DNA of 64,000 nucleotides from JAKVBK01 sp022447275 (GTDB taxonomy: Bacteria > Pseudomonadota > Alphaproteobacteria > Rhodobacterales > Rhodobacteraceae): contig CP138932.1 of the NCBI GenBank assembly GCA_047125605.1, positions 310,001 to 374,000 on the forward strand, in the 5' to 3' direction. A program made the position numbers and the translations under genes. This document shows, piece after piece, positions 40,429-49,581 of the stretch. The first letter of the stretch is position 1; the number at the start of each line of letters is the position of its first letter. The notes under the pieces are model-generated. The model was not told the origin of the DNA. It made no database searches and saw nothing but the letters and a program-made list of their open reading frames with translations.

Positions 40429-41952
40429 TCAGGCCTTCTCAAACTTGACGATCGGCGTTGCCAGCACCGCATCGGCCAATGACTGGAACCGCGCAGCGGC
40501 CACTTCCCCAAATAGCGGCCCGACGTCCTTTGGCAGGGTCAGGATCAACTCCTGTCGTTTGGGCCGGTGATGCAGATGCCCCATGCGGGTATCGGTGGCA
40601 GCCGAGAACATCGCGCCGAACCGCAGCGCGCGACCAAGAATTTCGGCATCCTTGCAATCTTCATCAGTCAGCAAGTCCAGCAAAGGCGTGAACCGTGCCG
40701 AGCGCCCATTGCGATATCTGTACAGCAAAGCCAGCCCAAGAAAGACCCGTCCGCGATGATCAAGGCCGCCAAGATTGCCCCGTGTTGCGGCATCGAAACA
40801 CACATCCGCGCGGTAGTCAGGATGGGCGCGCCAGTTGATGTCATGGAGGAGACACGCTGCCCGGATCAGCCGTTCTGACACTTTCCGACGCGACATCAAA
40901 GGCCGAATGAAATGGTACAACTGGCGCCCAAAGCCCGGCACGCGTGCACGCATTTCCTCTTCGTGCAGGCAGGCTTCAATCAAAGGATCGCGCGCCCTGA
41001 CATGGGCTGGCATCTGTTCAAACAACATACCCTCGCGGATGCCGTAGGAGGAAATCACCACCTCTCGTGTTCCGAACTTGGCCATCAGACGCCGCAAAAC
41101 CTCTCCGGCGATCGGAACCAGTGCGATCCGGTCCGCTGACAGGCGCGTGTCCTTGCGGACAACTTCCAGATCCTCTCCCTTAAGCCATTCCAGCGTTTTG
41201 CGCAGGTGCTTTGGCTTCACCCGATAGTCATGCAGTACGGAAAGGGGATAATCGCGCCGGTGCATATCGAGCCGTGCAATGGCCCGCCAAGAGCCCCCGA
41301 CGAGATACAGCCTGTCATGGTGCTCAATGCCCTTGGCGAGTTCATCTAGGCCCGCATCTATGGCACTGCGCCGCACCTTGGAGCCACCGCGCAAGGTGCG
41401 CAAACGCAGCGGGCCCAAGGTCGAGCTATAGCAGGCGCCAATGTTTCCCTTGTCCAAGCGGGCAAGCTCCATCGAAGAGCCACCGATATCGCACACAAGC
41501 CCTGTGGCTCCGGGCCAGCCAAGCAAAACGCCCTGTGCCGACAGGCGGGCCTCTTCTGGCCCGTCGATTACGGAAAAGTTCAGCCCCGTTGCGTCCATCA
41601 CCTCACGCTGAAAGTCCGGACCGTCAGAGGCTTCCCTGACAGCGGCCGTCGCCACAGCGCTCAAGGGCGGCAAGCCCATCCCTTCGGCCAGCAAGACAAA
41701 GCGCCGGATCGCAGCAACCGCGCGCTCCCGCCCCTCCGGATGGAGCGTGCCAGACCGGGCAAGGCCGCGGCCCAAACCGCACATCACTTTCTCATTGTAA
41801 AAATAAGCCGGGCTGCGCGCGGCCCCGTCAAACACCACCATGCGCACGGAGTTTGAGCCGATATCGATAACACCCACTCGCGCCAAAGCATGCGCTTCCG
41901 GGTCCTTGAAGATGGGACGACCGAAAAAACCGCCCTCTTGTCCAAATTCCAT
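40429..41952 (-). CDS. ppx: Exopolyphosphatase/pppGpp phosphohydrolase
   Basis: 507 residues. The actin-like Ppx/GppA domain begins ARVGVIDIGSNSVRMVVFDG (about residues 24-43, phosphate loop 1), with TAAVREASDGPDF, LVCDIGGSSMELARLDKG (phosphate loop 2) and VVISSYGIREGMLFEQM. The C-terminal ~170 residues form the HD-like helical domain (LLHDINWRAHPDYRADVCFD), typical of the alphaproteobacterial long form. It removes phosphate from long-chain polyphosphate and may act on pppGpp. It follows ppk in the same direction, so synthesis and breakdown of polyphosphate are encoded together. Confidence 0.93.
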   Translation of the reverse strand: MEFGQEGGFFGRPIFKDPEAHALARVGVIDIGSNSVRMVVFDGAARSPAYFYNEKVMCGLGRGLARSGTLHPEGRERAVAAIRRFVLLAEGMGLPPLSAVATAAVREASDGPDFQREVMDATGLNFSVIDGPEEARLSAQGVLLGWPGATGLVCDIGGSSMELARLDKGNIGACYSSTLGPLRLRTLRGGSKVRRSAIDAGLDELAKGIEHHDRLYLVGGSWRAIARLDMHRRDYPLSVLHDYRVKPKHLRKTLEWLKGEDLEVVRKDTRLSADRIALVPIAGEVLRRLMAKFGTREVVISSYGIREGMLFEQMPAHVRARDPLIEACLHEEEMRARVPGFGRQLYHFIRPLMSRRKVSERLIRAACLLHDINWRAHPDYRADVCFDAATRGNLGGLDHRGRVFLGLALLYRYRNGRSARFTPLLDLLTDEDCKDAEILGRALRFGAMFSAATDTRMGHLHHRPKRQELILTLPKDVGPLFGEVAAARFQSLADAVLATPIVKFEKA

Positions 41953-42090
41953 ATCGGCCCGCTATTGTCCGTCTGCCTGCGGTTTACTTTTGCCTGCCAA
42001 AGCCACGACGACAACTGTTAAGTGGTCACACCGATGCGACGACGGCAGTCATCCCACCCGATGTGGGCCGACCTGCCACCGCCCCCCATC

Positions 42091-42160
42091 ATCTTGGCAC
42101 AAATACTCCGGGGGAATGGTTCCGCAGGGGCCAGGGGGCAGCGCCCCAAATCCCCTGCTG
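42091..42160. repeat. Intergenic hairpin element between ppk and ppx
   Basis: A 70-base element beginning TTGGCACAAATACTCCGGGG and ending in a double hairpin: outer arms GCAGGGG (42124-42130) and CCCCTGC (42152-42158), inner arms GGGGC (42135-42139) and GCCCC (42143-42147). I recall near-identical elements scattered through Rhodobacterales intergenic regions. Only this one copy is in the window. It could act as a terminator or mRNA processing site between ppk and ppx. Confidence 0.5.
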
Positions 42161-42193
42161 GACAAACCGAGCAGCCAAAGATTAGAGCGGTAC

Positions 42194-44368
42194 TCAATCG
42201 CGGGCGTGGGTCAATTCGGGCACATCCTCGGCCCCCGCTGATCCCCGCCCGGAAAGCGATGGGTTTTCCATGAAGAACCGGTGGCAATTAAAAGCCATGC
42301 CGTCGCCTGGCAGGGGCGGGCGCAAAGTTTGGCCATCACCGAACAGCACCCATGTTTGTGTCTGATCTGCCAGGTTGGCTGCCATGATCTGCTCGACGAT
42401 CTGCGCTTTGACCGTCGCATTTGTGGTCTCGACAAGAGTTTCCACCCGCCGATCAAGATTTCGGCCCATCCAATCCGCGGAGGAAATGAACACCCGCGCC
42501 TGGCGCGAAGGCAGGCCGTGGCCATTGCCATAGCATACGATCCGGGAATGCTCGAGGAACCGGCCCACCACATGTTTGACCCGGATATTTTCGCTCAGGC
42601 CTTTTATGCCCGGCCGCAAGCCACAAATCCCGCGGATGACCAAACTGATCTTCACACCTGCTTGTGAGGCCCGGTACAGCGCGTCAATCACCTCAGGTTC
42701 AATCAGGGAGTTCATTTTGGCCCAAATCTCGGCTGGACGGCCCGCGCGGGCATGGGCGGCTTCCTCTTCCATCATGTCGATCAGCCGCTGCTTCATGCCC
42801 GAGGGCGAAATCGACAGATTGTCGAGCTTTTCGGGATGGGCATACCCAGACAGGTAATTGAACACTTTGGTGGCGTCCCGCCCTAGAGCGGCATCACAGG
42901 TGAAAAAGCTCAAATCCGTGTAAATGCGGGCCGTGATTGGATGGTAGTTTCCCGTGCCAAAATGCGTGTAGGTCACCAGGTCTTTGCCCTCTCGCCGCAC
43001 CACGGTCGACAGCTTGGCATGGGTCTTGAGATTAATAAACCCGTAGACCACATGCACCCCCGCACGCTCCAATCTGCGCGACTGGCGGATATTGGCGGCC
43101 TCATCGAACCGCGCTTTCAATTCCACAAGCGCGGTCACGGATTTTCCGTCTTCGGCGGCCTCGCACAGAGCCTCGACGATCGGCGAGTTTTTCGAGGTGC
43201 GATAGAGCGTCTGTTTAATCGCAACCACGTTTGGATCTGCGGCGGCCTGTTTGAGAAAACGCACCACCATGTCGAAGGTCTCATAGGGGTGGTGGAGCAG
43301 CATGTCTTTCTGGCGGATTGAGGCAAACATGTCGCCGTCATGGTCCTGAACCCGCTCGGGCACGCGCGGTGTGAAAGACGGCCAAAGCAGGTCAGGTCGG
43401 GTCTCGAGGACCAACTCTTTGGTGTCGGCGAGCCCAATCAGCCCCTCAATCTCCACGACTTCGTTCTCTGACAGGTTTAATTCATCCATGATCACCTTGC
43501 GCAGACGTTTGGGGGCGCCCGCAGAAAGCTTCATCCGGATCACCTCTCCGCGCCGGCGCCGTTTCAGGGCCGTCTCGAATTCCCGCACCAGGTCTTCTGC
43601 CTCTTCCTCAACCTCGAGATCGCTGTCGCGCAGCACGCGGAAGGTGCAATGGCCAATCTCATCATAGCCGGGGAACAGCGCGCCCAAATTCAGCAGCAAA
43701 AGCTGTTCAAGCGGCAAAAAGCGCGCGGTGCCCGGCTCCGATGGCAGGGCCACGAACCTGTCCAACTGCGCCGGCACGGGGATCAGCGCCTGCAGGCTGC
43801 GCGCATCGGTGCTGCTGGCCAGTTGCAGTGCCAGACAAAAGCCTGTGTTGGGGATGAACGGAAAAGGATGGGCCGGGTCGATGGCAAGCGGCGAGACAAC
43901 CGGAAACACCTGCGCCAGAAAATGCTCGGTGAGGAATGCCCGATCCTCGGCAGAAAGCGACAACCGGTCAACCACATGGATGTTTTTTTGCTCGAGCATC
44001 TCCTGCAGATCGGTCCAAACGCTTTGCTGGGCCGACATCAGCCGGCGGGCTTCGGTGTCAATCAACACCAGCTGTTCGGCCGGAGTGCGCCCATCGGCGG
44101 CCGGGGTGGTGATACCCTCGCGCGCCAACTCGCGCAGACCTGCAACGCGCACCGTGTAAAATTCATCCAAGTTGGTGGCCGAGATCGATACGAACCGAAC
44201 CCGTTCGAGCACGGGATTGCGCGGATTGCGTGCCTCATCGAGCACCCGCCAGTTAAACGCCAACCAGCTCAGTTCCCGATTGAAAAAGCGGTCTGGTCCT
44301 TCAAGATCCAGTTCGGGCATCTTGATCGGTTTGGGAAACGGGGAACGAAGAAAGTCAGCCTGGGTCAT
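42194..44368 (-). CDS. ppk: Polyphosphate kinase 1
   Basis: 724 residues from the ATG giving MTQADFLRSP; the frame is open further upstream but lacks similarity there. The PPK1 N-terminal region has DRFFNRELSWLAFNWRVLDE and ISATNLDEFYTVRVAGLRE. The catalytic part has KQTLYRTSKNSPIVEALCEA, ARFDEAANIRQSRRLERAGV, VYGFINLKTHAKLSTVVRRE (the phospho-His of HAK), YTHFGTGNYHPITARIY and SADWMGRNLDRRVETLVE. It makes polyphosphate from ATP at the membrane. Complete. It lies between hdaA and ppx in one leftward group. Confidence 0.96.
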   Translation of the reverse strand: MTQADFLRSPFPKPIKMPELDLEGPDRFFNRELSWLAFNWRVLDEARNPRNPVLERVRFVSISATNLDEFYTVRVAGLRELAREGITTPAADGRTPAEQLVLIDTEARRLMSAQQSVWTDLQEMLEQKNIHVVDRLSLSAEDRAFLTEHFLAQVFPVVSPLAIDPAHPFPFIPNTGFCLALQLASSTDARSLQALIPVPAQLDRFVALPSEPGTARFLPLEQLLLLNLGALFPGYDEIGHCTFRVLRDSDLEVEEEAEDLVREFETALKRRRRGEVIRMKLSAGAPKRLRKVIMDELNLSENEVVEIEGLIGLADTKELVLETRPDLLWPSFTPRVPERVQDHDGDMFASIRQKDMLLHHPYETFDMVVRFLKQAAADPNVVAIKQTLYRTSKNSPIVEALCEAAEDGKSVTALVELKARFDEAANIRQSRRLERAGVHVVYGFINLKTHAKLSTVVRREGKDLVTYTHFGTGNYHPITARIYTDLSFFTCDAALGRDATKVFNYLSGYAHPEKLDNLSISPSGMKQRLIDMMEEEAAHARAGRPAEIWAKMNSLIEPEVIDALYRASQAGVKISLVIRGICGLRPGIKGLSENIRVKHVVGRFLEHSRIVCYGNGHGLPSRQARVFISSADWMGRNLDRRVETLVETTNATVKAQIVEQIMAANLADQTQTWVLFGDGQTLRPPLPGDGMAFNCHRFFMENPSLSGRGSAGAEDVPELTHARD

Positions 44369-44522
44369 GGTGTCTCTATCAGGGATACGTGCAACAGGAC
44401 GGTGACAACGCGACAGGCGCCTGTCAGTCCTGAGGCAAGCAGTTTGCGACGCGGGCGCGCCGGTGTCCAGAGTGATGCCCCTGCGCCTTCGAACGACCCT
44501 TGCGGGACGCCCCCTTTGCCGA

Positions 44523-45203
44523 TCAAGCGCTGTCGGGTGCTTTGTCCAGCCGTTCCTTGGCCAGGCGCAGGCCCAGTTTGCGACCTGTGGCAAGCGCTTC
44601 TCGGTCAAGATCATCCACAATCTGGGCCGCCGCAGAAAAGCTGCGTTCAATCCGGCTGGCGAGATAGGGGATCAGATCGGCAGGGGGCACAATGTGACGG
44701 TCTTCGAAAAGCTTGACCAGCAGCGCCATCAGAAGGGCGTCATCGGGCGGCTCCAAAACGGCGCGCGGAGCGGCGTCGAGACGCGAAAACAGATCCGGCA
44801 AGGTGATGTCCCAACTCCTCAGGGGCGCGGGCCCCGTGAGCAGCAGGGTGCCTCCCGATGACAGGATGCCATTGTGCCAGTGAAACAGCCGCTCTTGCGC
44901 GGTGGGATCCTGCGCGATGGCATCCGCGCAATCCTCGATCACATGATGCCCGCCCTCCGGGGGCATTGCGTCCAAGCTACTGGCGCTATGGACCTGAGCG
45001 CCCGTGTCAGTGGTCCAGACCTGCGCGATATGGCTTTTCCCGCTGCCCTGTGGACCAAGCAGCAGGCATTTGCGCTCGGGCCACTGGGTCCAGCCATCGA
45101 TCTGTGCCATGGCGAGGGCATTGCTGGGGGAGATAAAAAAATCAGCCCGGCCCTGCGCGCGTCGGGCGGGCAGGGCGAGTGGCAATTGCCGAGGGTCGGT
45201 CAT
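44523..45203 (-). CDS. hdaA: DnaA-related replication regulator (HdaA/Hda-like)
   Basis: 226 residues. The N-terminal clamp-binding motif QLPLAL (residues 6-11) is followed by an AAA+ domain with the Walker A loop GPQGSGKSH (50-58), a Walker-B-like VIEDCAD segment, and LLLTGPAPLRSWDI (sensor I region). The C-terminal helical part has RIERSFSAAAQIVDDLDREA, the arginine-bearing domain of Hda. In Caulobacter HdaA and the sliding clamp stimulate ATP hydrolysis by DnaA, preventing over-initiation. It overlaps the AI-2E permease gene by four bases and precedes ppk by 154. Confidence 0.88.
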   Translation of the reverse strand: MTDPRQLPLALPARRAQGRADFFISPSNALAMAQIDGWTQWPERKCLLLGPQGSGKSHIAQVWTTDTGAQVHSASSLDAMPPEGGHHVIEDCADAIAQDPTAQERLFHWHNGILSSGGTLLLTGPAPLRSWDITLPDLFSRLDAAPRAVLEPPDDALLMALLVKLFEDRHIVPPADLIPYLASRIERSFSAAAQIVDDLDREALATGRKLGLRLAKERLDKAPDSA

Positions 45204-46273
45204 GGGGTGTCGTCGTCGTTCTCGGTCAGGCCTCGGTAGAGCCGGCCGCCTTTATATTCCGCGATCAAAAAGCGGGTCAGCACCCCTATGCTTGCGGACA
45301 CGGGCACCGCGACCAACAGGCCAACGAAGCCGAAAACCGAGCCGAACGCAGACAGGGAAAATATCAGCCAAACTGGGTGCAGCCCAACCGATCCGCCCAC
45401 CAGCTTCGGGGTGAGCACATTGCCCTCGACTGCCTGTCCGCCAATGAAGATCAGCGCCACCAACCCGATCCAGAACCACTCGCCCCAGAACTGGAACAGT
45501 GCGAGCCCAATCGACAGAACACCGCCAACGATCGACCCAACAAACGGAATAAACGAGATCAGCCCGGCCAGCGCCCCAACGAACAGCCCAAATTGCAGCC
45601 CCACCGCCATCAGCGCGACGGCGTAAAACGTGCCAAGGATCAAACAGACCGTTCCTTGTCCGCGGATAAATCCGGCGAGCGTCTTGTCGATGTCACTGGC
45701 TATGCGGCGGATCGCCGGAGCATGATCGCGGGGCAACAGATCGTCGATGCGGGCGATCATGTGATCCCAATCCAGCAGCAGGTAGAACGTGACCACTGGG
45801 ACGAAAAGAACCAGCAGAATGATGTTCACAACACCTTGGAAGCTGGTGATGATCGCGCTGAGCAGCGCACCTCCCTTGGAGCGGATCGTCTCGCCAAGGC
45901 TGGCCAAGCTTTGATTGATCGTCGAGTCCGCTTCCATGATGTCTGGAAACTGCTCCATCAAAAACGCCTGCAAGCTTGCAATAAGCTCCGGGATGTTGAG
46001 CACAAATGACGTCGACTGATCGATCAACATGGGAATGACGAGAAGGACCATCGCAAGAAAGACCAGCACTGCCAGCACCGAGATGATGGTTACCGCAGCG
46101 ACCCGGCTGAGCCCGCGGTTCTCGAGACGGTCGGCCAGTGGATCAAGGCAGTAGGCGATTGCGCCGCCCAGCAGGAAAGGGGTGATGACATCGCCCAAAA
46201 ACCACAGAAGCAGCAGGAACACGGCTGCTGAAGCAGCCCAGTAGCGCACTTGTGTGTGGGAGGGCAGGGCCAT
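45200..46273 (-). CDS. AI-2E/PerM family inner-membrane transporter
   Basis: 357 residues with about eight hydrophobic segments. Landmarks are FLLLLWFLGDVITPFLLGGAIAYCLDPLAD at the N-terminus, then VITSFQGVVNIILLVLFVPV, LVGALAGLISFIPFVGSIVGG-like residues (GALAGLISFIPFVGSIVGG), and a C-terminal PVSASIGVLTRFLIAEY. These are the pattern of the PF01594 (AI-2E transporter/PerM) family; substrates include AI-2 export or Na+/H+ exchange in different members. In many alphaproteobacteria it lies upstream of hdaA, as here; the overlap is four bases. Function is therefore broad. Confidence 0.92.
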   Translation of the reverse strand: MALPSHTQVRYWAASAAVFLLLLWFLGDVITPFLLGGAIAYCLDPLADRLENRGLSRVAAVTIISVLAVLVFLAMVLLVIPMLIDQSTSFVLNIPELIASLQAFLMEQFPDIMEADSTINQSLASLGETIRSKGGALLSAIITSFQGVVNIILLVLFVPVVTFYLLLDWDHMIARIDDLLPRDHAPAIRRIASDIDKTLAGFIRGQGTVCLILGTFYAVALMAVGLQFGLFVGALAGLISFIPFVGSIVGGVLSIGLALFQFWGEWFWIGLVALIFIGGQAVEGNVLTPKLVGGSVGLHPVWLIFSLSAFGSVFGFVGLLVAVPVSASIGVLTRFLIAEYKGGRLYRGLTENDDDTP

Positions 46274-46513
46274 CAGCGCAAACCTTCATTCCGTGATCTC
46301 TCAAGAGTTTGTGTTAGTCGCTCTGGCGCAGGGGCACAACGCATCACAGGCGCGCACATACAAATTCTTTGTTATGGCCTGGCTTAAATGGCGCTGGACG
46401 CTGCTGCAGGGGCGTTGAATTGGGCGTTCTGGGAGGCACCAGTTGCACTGCTCTCTTGCCTTGTCAGCGCGCTTGATCCAAAAGCGCGACAACGCCACTG
46501 AAGGGTCTTATCC

Positions 46514-47851
46514 ATGCGCCTGAGCCGCTACTTTCTGCCTGTCCTGAAGGAAACCCCGTCCGAGGCCCAGATCGTCAGCCACCGGCTGATGCTGCGGGCC
46601 GGCATGATCCGCCAGCAGGCGGCGGGCATCTACTCCTGGCTGCCGCTTGGCTTCAAAGTGCTCAAACGCATTGAGCAGATCGTCCATGAAGAGCAGATAC
46701 GCGCCGGGCATATCCCGATGTTGATGCCCACGCTTCAGCCTGCTGATCTGTGGCGTGAAAGCGGCCGCTATGATGATTACGGACAGGAAATGTTGCGCCT
46801 GCGCGATCGGCACGATCGGGACATGCTCTATGGCCCGACAAATGAAGAGATGATCACGGATATTTTCCGCACGCATGTCTCGTCCTACAAGGATCTGCCG
46901 CTGACCCTGTATCACGTGCAGTGGAAATTCCGCGATGAAATCCGGCCCCGCTTTGGGGTCATGCGCGGCCGCGAATTCTACATGAAGGACGGGTATAACT
47001 TTGACCTGACCAAGGAAGACGCGCTGCACGCATATAACCGCCACCTTGTCAGCTATCTGCGCACCTATGAACGCATGGGGCTTCAGGCGATCCCAATGCG
47101 GGCCGATAGCGGACCGATTGGCGGCGATGACACCCATGAATTCCTCGTGCTTGCGGACACGGGCGAATCCGAAGTGTTCTACGACAGCGAGATCACTGAT
47201 CTCAAACTCGGCGATCGCGAGATTGATTATGACTCCTTCGAGCAGTGCCAGGCCGTTCTGGAAGAGTTTACATCCCGCTACGCCCGCACCGATGAAACCC
47301 ATGACGAAGCAGCGTTCAACGCCATCCCCGAAGCGCGTCGCCGCGTGGCTCGCGGGATTGAAGTGGGTCAGATTTTCTACTTTGGCACAAAGTATTCCGA
47401 AGCAATGGGCGCGATGGTGCAGGATGCGGATGGGCACAAGGTGCCAGTACATATGGGATCGCATGGCATTGGTGTGTCCCGCCTCTTGGGGGCAGTGATC
47501 GAAGCCAGCCATGATGAAAACGGTATCATCTGGCCGGAAGGCGTAACCCCGTTCCACTGCGGTATCGTCAACTTGCGCCAAGGGGACGAGGCAACCGATG
47601 CGGCCTGCCAGATGCTCTATGATGCGTTGACGGCCAAGGGCCTTGAACCGCTCTACGACGACCGTTCCGAGCGGGCGGGCGCCAAGTTCGCCACAATGGA
47701 TCTGATCGGCCTGCCTTGGCGGATCACCGTGGGGCCACGTGGGCTCAAGAACGGCGTGGTGGAACTGACATCACGGCGCACAGGTGAAAGCGAAGAACTG
47801 ACCGCTGAGGATGCCGTGGCCCGCATTGTGGCGATCTACGCAGATATCTGA
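46514..47851 (+). CDS. proS: Proline--tRNA ligase (short alphaproteobacterial form)
   Basis: 445 residues. It charges tRNA(Pro) in the cytoplasm. Class II motifs are clear: motif 1 in HRLMLRAGMIRQQAAGIYSWL, motif 2 VQWKFRDEIRPRFGVMRGREFYMKDGY (split over two turns), and motif 3 DGHKVPVHMGSHGIGVSRLLGA. The C-terminal anticodon-binding domain (about 350-445) has PLYDDRSERAGAKFATMDLIG. The ~180-residue editing insert of the E. coli enzyme is absent, as usual in this lineage. The start is preceded by GAAGGG. It stands alone, divergent from the AI-2E permease gene. Confidence 0.96.
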   Translation: MRLSRYFLPVLKETPSEAQIVSHRLMLRAGMIRQQAAGIYSWLPLGFKVLKRIEQIVHEEQIRAGHIPMLMPTLQPADLWRESGRYDDYGQEMLRLRDRHDRDMLYGPTNEEMITDIFRTHVSSYKDLPLTLYHVQWKFRDEIRPRFGVMRGREFYMKDGYNFDLTKEDALHAYNRHLVSYLRTYERMGLQAIPMRADSGPIGGDDTHEFLVLADTGESEVFYDSEITDLKLGDREIDYDSFEQCQAVLEEFTSRYARTDETHDEAAFNAIPEARRRVARGIEVGQIFYFGTKYSEAMGAMVQDADGHKVPVHMGSHGIGVSRLLGAVIEASHDENGIIWPEGVTPFHCGIVNLRQGDEATDAACQMLYDALTAKGLEPLYDDRSERAGAKFATMDLIGLPWRITVGPRGLKNGVVELTSRRTGESEELTAEDAVARIVAIYADI

Positions 47852-48329
47852 GATCGAAACGGGGGCAGTCGCGCTTGAGCGCATGCGCGGCGCCCGCGAC
47901 CCATCGGCATGTAAACCCTGATCGCCGCCCGTCTGGGCGGCCGCCCGTTCGGGCTGCGATATCAAGTGATTGGGGCAAAACTGTCAGGTGCCTGCCGTGC
48001 TAGGTGCCCATAAGAGCTGCTCAGCCCCTCCCGCTACAAGGCGCCTTGGGAACATACCTGATGTACGTGAGATGGCATCTTCCCCGATTTCCCAGATGCG
48101 ACCAACAGCCATCAAAAAGGCCTAGGCATCCGACGGAGACCACCAGACCTCCCCAGCCTGTGTTGTTCTGGAACATGGTATAGAGGCCTGTATCCTTATG
48201 CATAGATAGCGCGTAAGCGCGGCTTCTGCGTACGCTAAAAAGACAAGAGAGCGGTCTCTGCATAACTCGTAGGCTTCAGAAATCTTGCGGATCAGCGAGA
48301 GGGCCGTGCAATCCTGAAGGAGTGTCGCC
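47852..48329. other. 478-base gap, possibly carrying a small RNA
   Basis: There is a perfect 7-bp hairpin just after proS (GCCGCCC 47924-47930, loop GTCT, GGGCGGC 47935-47941), without a T-tract. The later part (about 48050-48260) has a composition unlike the flanks, with several self-complementary stretches such as GCGTACGC and GCCTAGGC and T-runs, but no codon pattern. A leftward open frame there (48021-48263) has no supporting start context. It may hold a structured non-coding RNA; I cannot name one. Confidence 0.4.
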
Positions 48330-48557
48330 TTGGCGCTTGGTTATGTCTTCCTATCCTTCTCTGCATCCATATTGGGTGCCGCTTGGACACTGGCTCAAGG
48401 CGGAACACTTTGGGCGGCGACAGCTTGGTTTTATGGGTTGGGGCTCGCCGTGCTCGTTGCACTGGTTGTCCATAACCTTGTGCGCACCTCGTTTGGCAAC
48501 TCTGTGCGCGAACGCCAAGGCGTAAAGCGCCCGGTACATCAGCCCGCAGGGCGCTGA
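48330..48557 (+). CDS. Small two-helix membrane protein
   Basis: 75 residues with a TTG start at 48330, placed after GAAGGAG at good spacing. A first membrane segment (GYVFLSFSASILGAAWTLA) and a second (ATAWFYGLGLAVLVALVVHNLV) are followed by a basic tail (RTSFGNSVRERQGVKRPVHQ). No catalytic motif. Its function is unknown. Confidence 0.5.
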   Translation: MALGYVFLSFSASILGAAWTLAQGGTLWAATAWFYGLGLAVLVALVVHNLVRTSFGNSVRERQGVKRPVHQPAGR

Positions 48558-48839
48558 CTGTACCGGGTCTGCCGCCGTCTGTTTTTAGGCCTATAGAAAA
48601 GTCTCTGCAGGGATTGCAGCATAGCCCGGCTTGGACCGAGTGACTACCTTGTCCCAAAATCATCGAACCGACAGAAGCGCGCCTGAAGTCTGCGCCACGC
48701 CGTTTCTCGCAGGTGAACAGCGGGATTGGCACACAGGTGCAATGGGGGCTAATCTGCCTTCAGCGCGAAACGTGGCGGGGGCGAGGCCGTATTCTGTGCC
48801 CGCAGTTTGGCCCCGGATACACAGATAGAGGGCGTTGAT

Positions 48840-49466
48840 TTGGCAGAGGTTTTGGCATTCGGAGATAGTTTGACTTGGGGCGCCTCGCCTGAATTCGATG
48901 GGCTGCGGCATGATCCCGACCACAGGTGGCCAGACGTGCTGCAAGACAGTTTGGCAGATGTGATTATACGCTGTGATGGCGTGCGCGGGCGCAATACGGC
49001 CTATGAAAACGGTGCAAGCCCGGCAGACCTCAACGGCGCACGCTCTTTGCCGACGGCGCTCTTTGCCCATGCGCCACTGGATGCCGTCATCCTGATGCTG
49101 GGAACAAATGACTTGCTCATCGGATTAACCTTGCCACGCGTCCGCGCAGGGCTCGTGCGCCTCGTTGAGATCGTGAAAACAACGCCCCTGCGTGTGCCCG
49201 GGCCAGCCCCGGCGGTGCTGTTGGTGGCCCCACCCACCGTGCGGGCCATGCCGGGCGGCTATGCTGATGCGGCAGCGGCCAAACGATCGGCAGGTTTGGC
49301 GGGCGTGGTCAAGGACGTGGCCCAGCAAGAGGGCTGTGCGTGGTTTGATGCGGGCACCGTCTGTCAGGGAGCTGAGCCCGATGGGGTGCATCTGTCGGCG
49401 CCCGACACCCGTGCTCTGGGCCTTGCGTTGGCAGGCCCCGTCCGGGGTTTGCTGCGTTCCGTCTGA
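48840..49466 (+). CDS. SGNH/GDSL hydrolase (arylesterase-like)
   Basis: About 208 residues. I prefer the TTG at 48840 (after AGAGGG), giving the family's N-terminus LAEVLAFGDSLTWG; the TTG at 48807 is also in frame. All four SGNH blocks are visible: GDSLTWG (catalytic Ser), DGVRGRNTAYENG (Gly block, oxyanion), VILMLGTNDLL (Asn block), and EPDGVHLSAPD (Asp and His of the triad). No signal peptide, so probably cytoplasmic. It is an esterase or acyltransferase acting on an unknown substrate. It precedes lolC/E by 115 bases in the same direction. Confidence 0.88.
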   Translation: MAEVLAFGDSLTWGASPEFDGLRHDPDHRWPDVLQDSLADVIIRCDGVRGRNTAYENGASPADLNGARSLPTALFAHAPLDAVILMLGTNDLLIGLTLPRVRAGLVRLVEIVKTTPLRVPGPAPAVLLVAPPTVRAMPGGYADAAAAKRSAGLAGVVKDVAQQEGCAWFDAGTVCQGAEPDGVHLSAPDTRALGLALAGPVRGLLRSV

Positions 49467-49581
49467 GCGGGGGCTGTGTGCCCGGCGCGTATGGCCGAAA
49501 CATGCCGAAGGTTTGAGCGACCGGTGCTTGACCCTTTGGCCCATGGGCCCCATGTTCCGCGCACGCAGAGCAGAGGTTTCG

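Noticed and set aside
46508..47581. A 357-codon minus-strand frame opposite proS
   Set aside because: Shadow of the proline--tRNA ligase gene.
48021..48263. An 80-codon minus-strand frame, and a possible 6S RNA, after proS
   Set aside because: The frame has no start context or similarity. A 6S-like fold could not be confirmed by eye, so only a possible small RNA is recorded.
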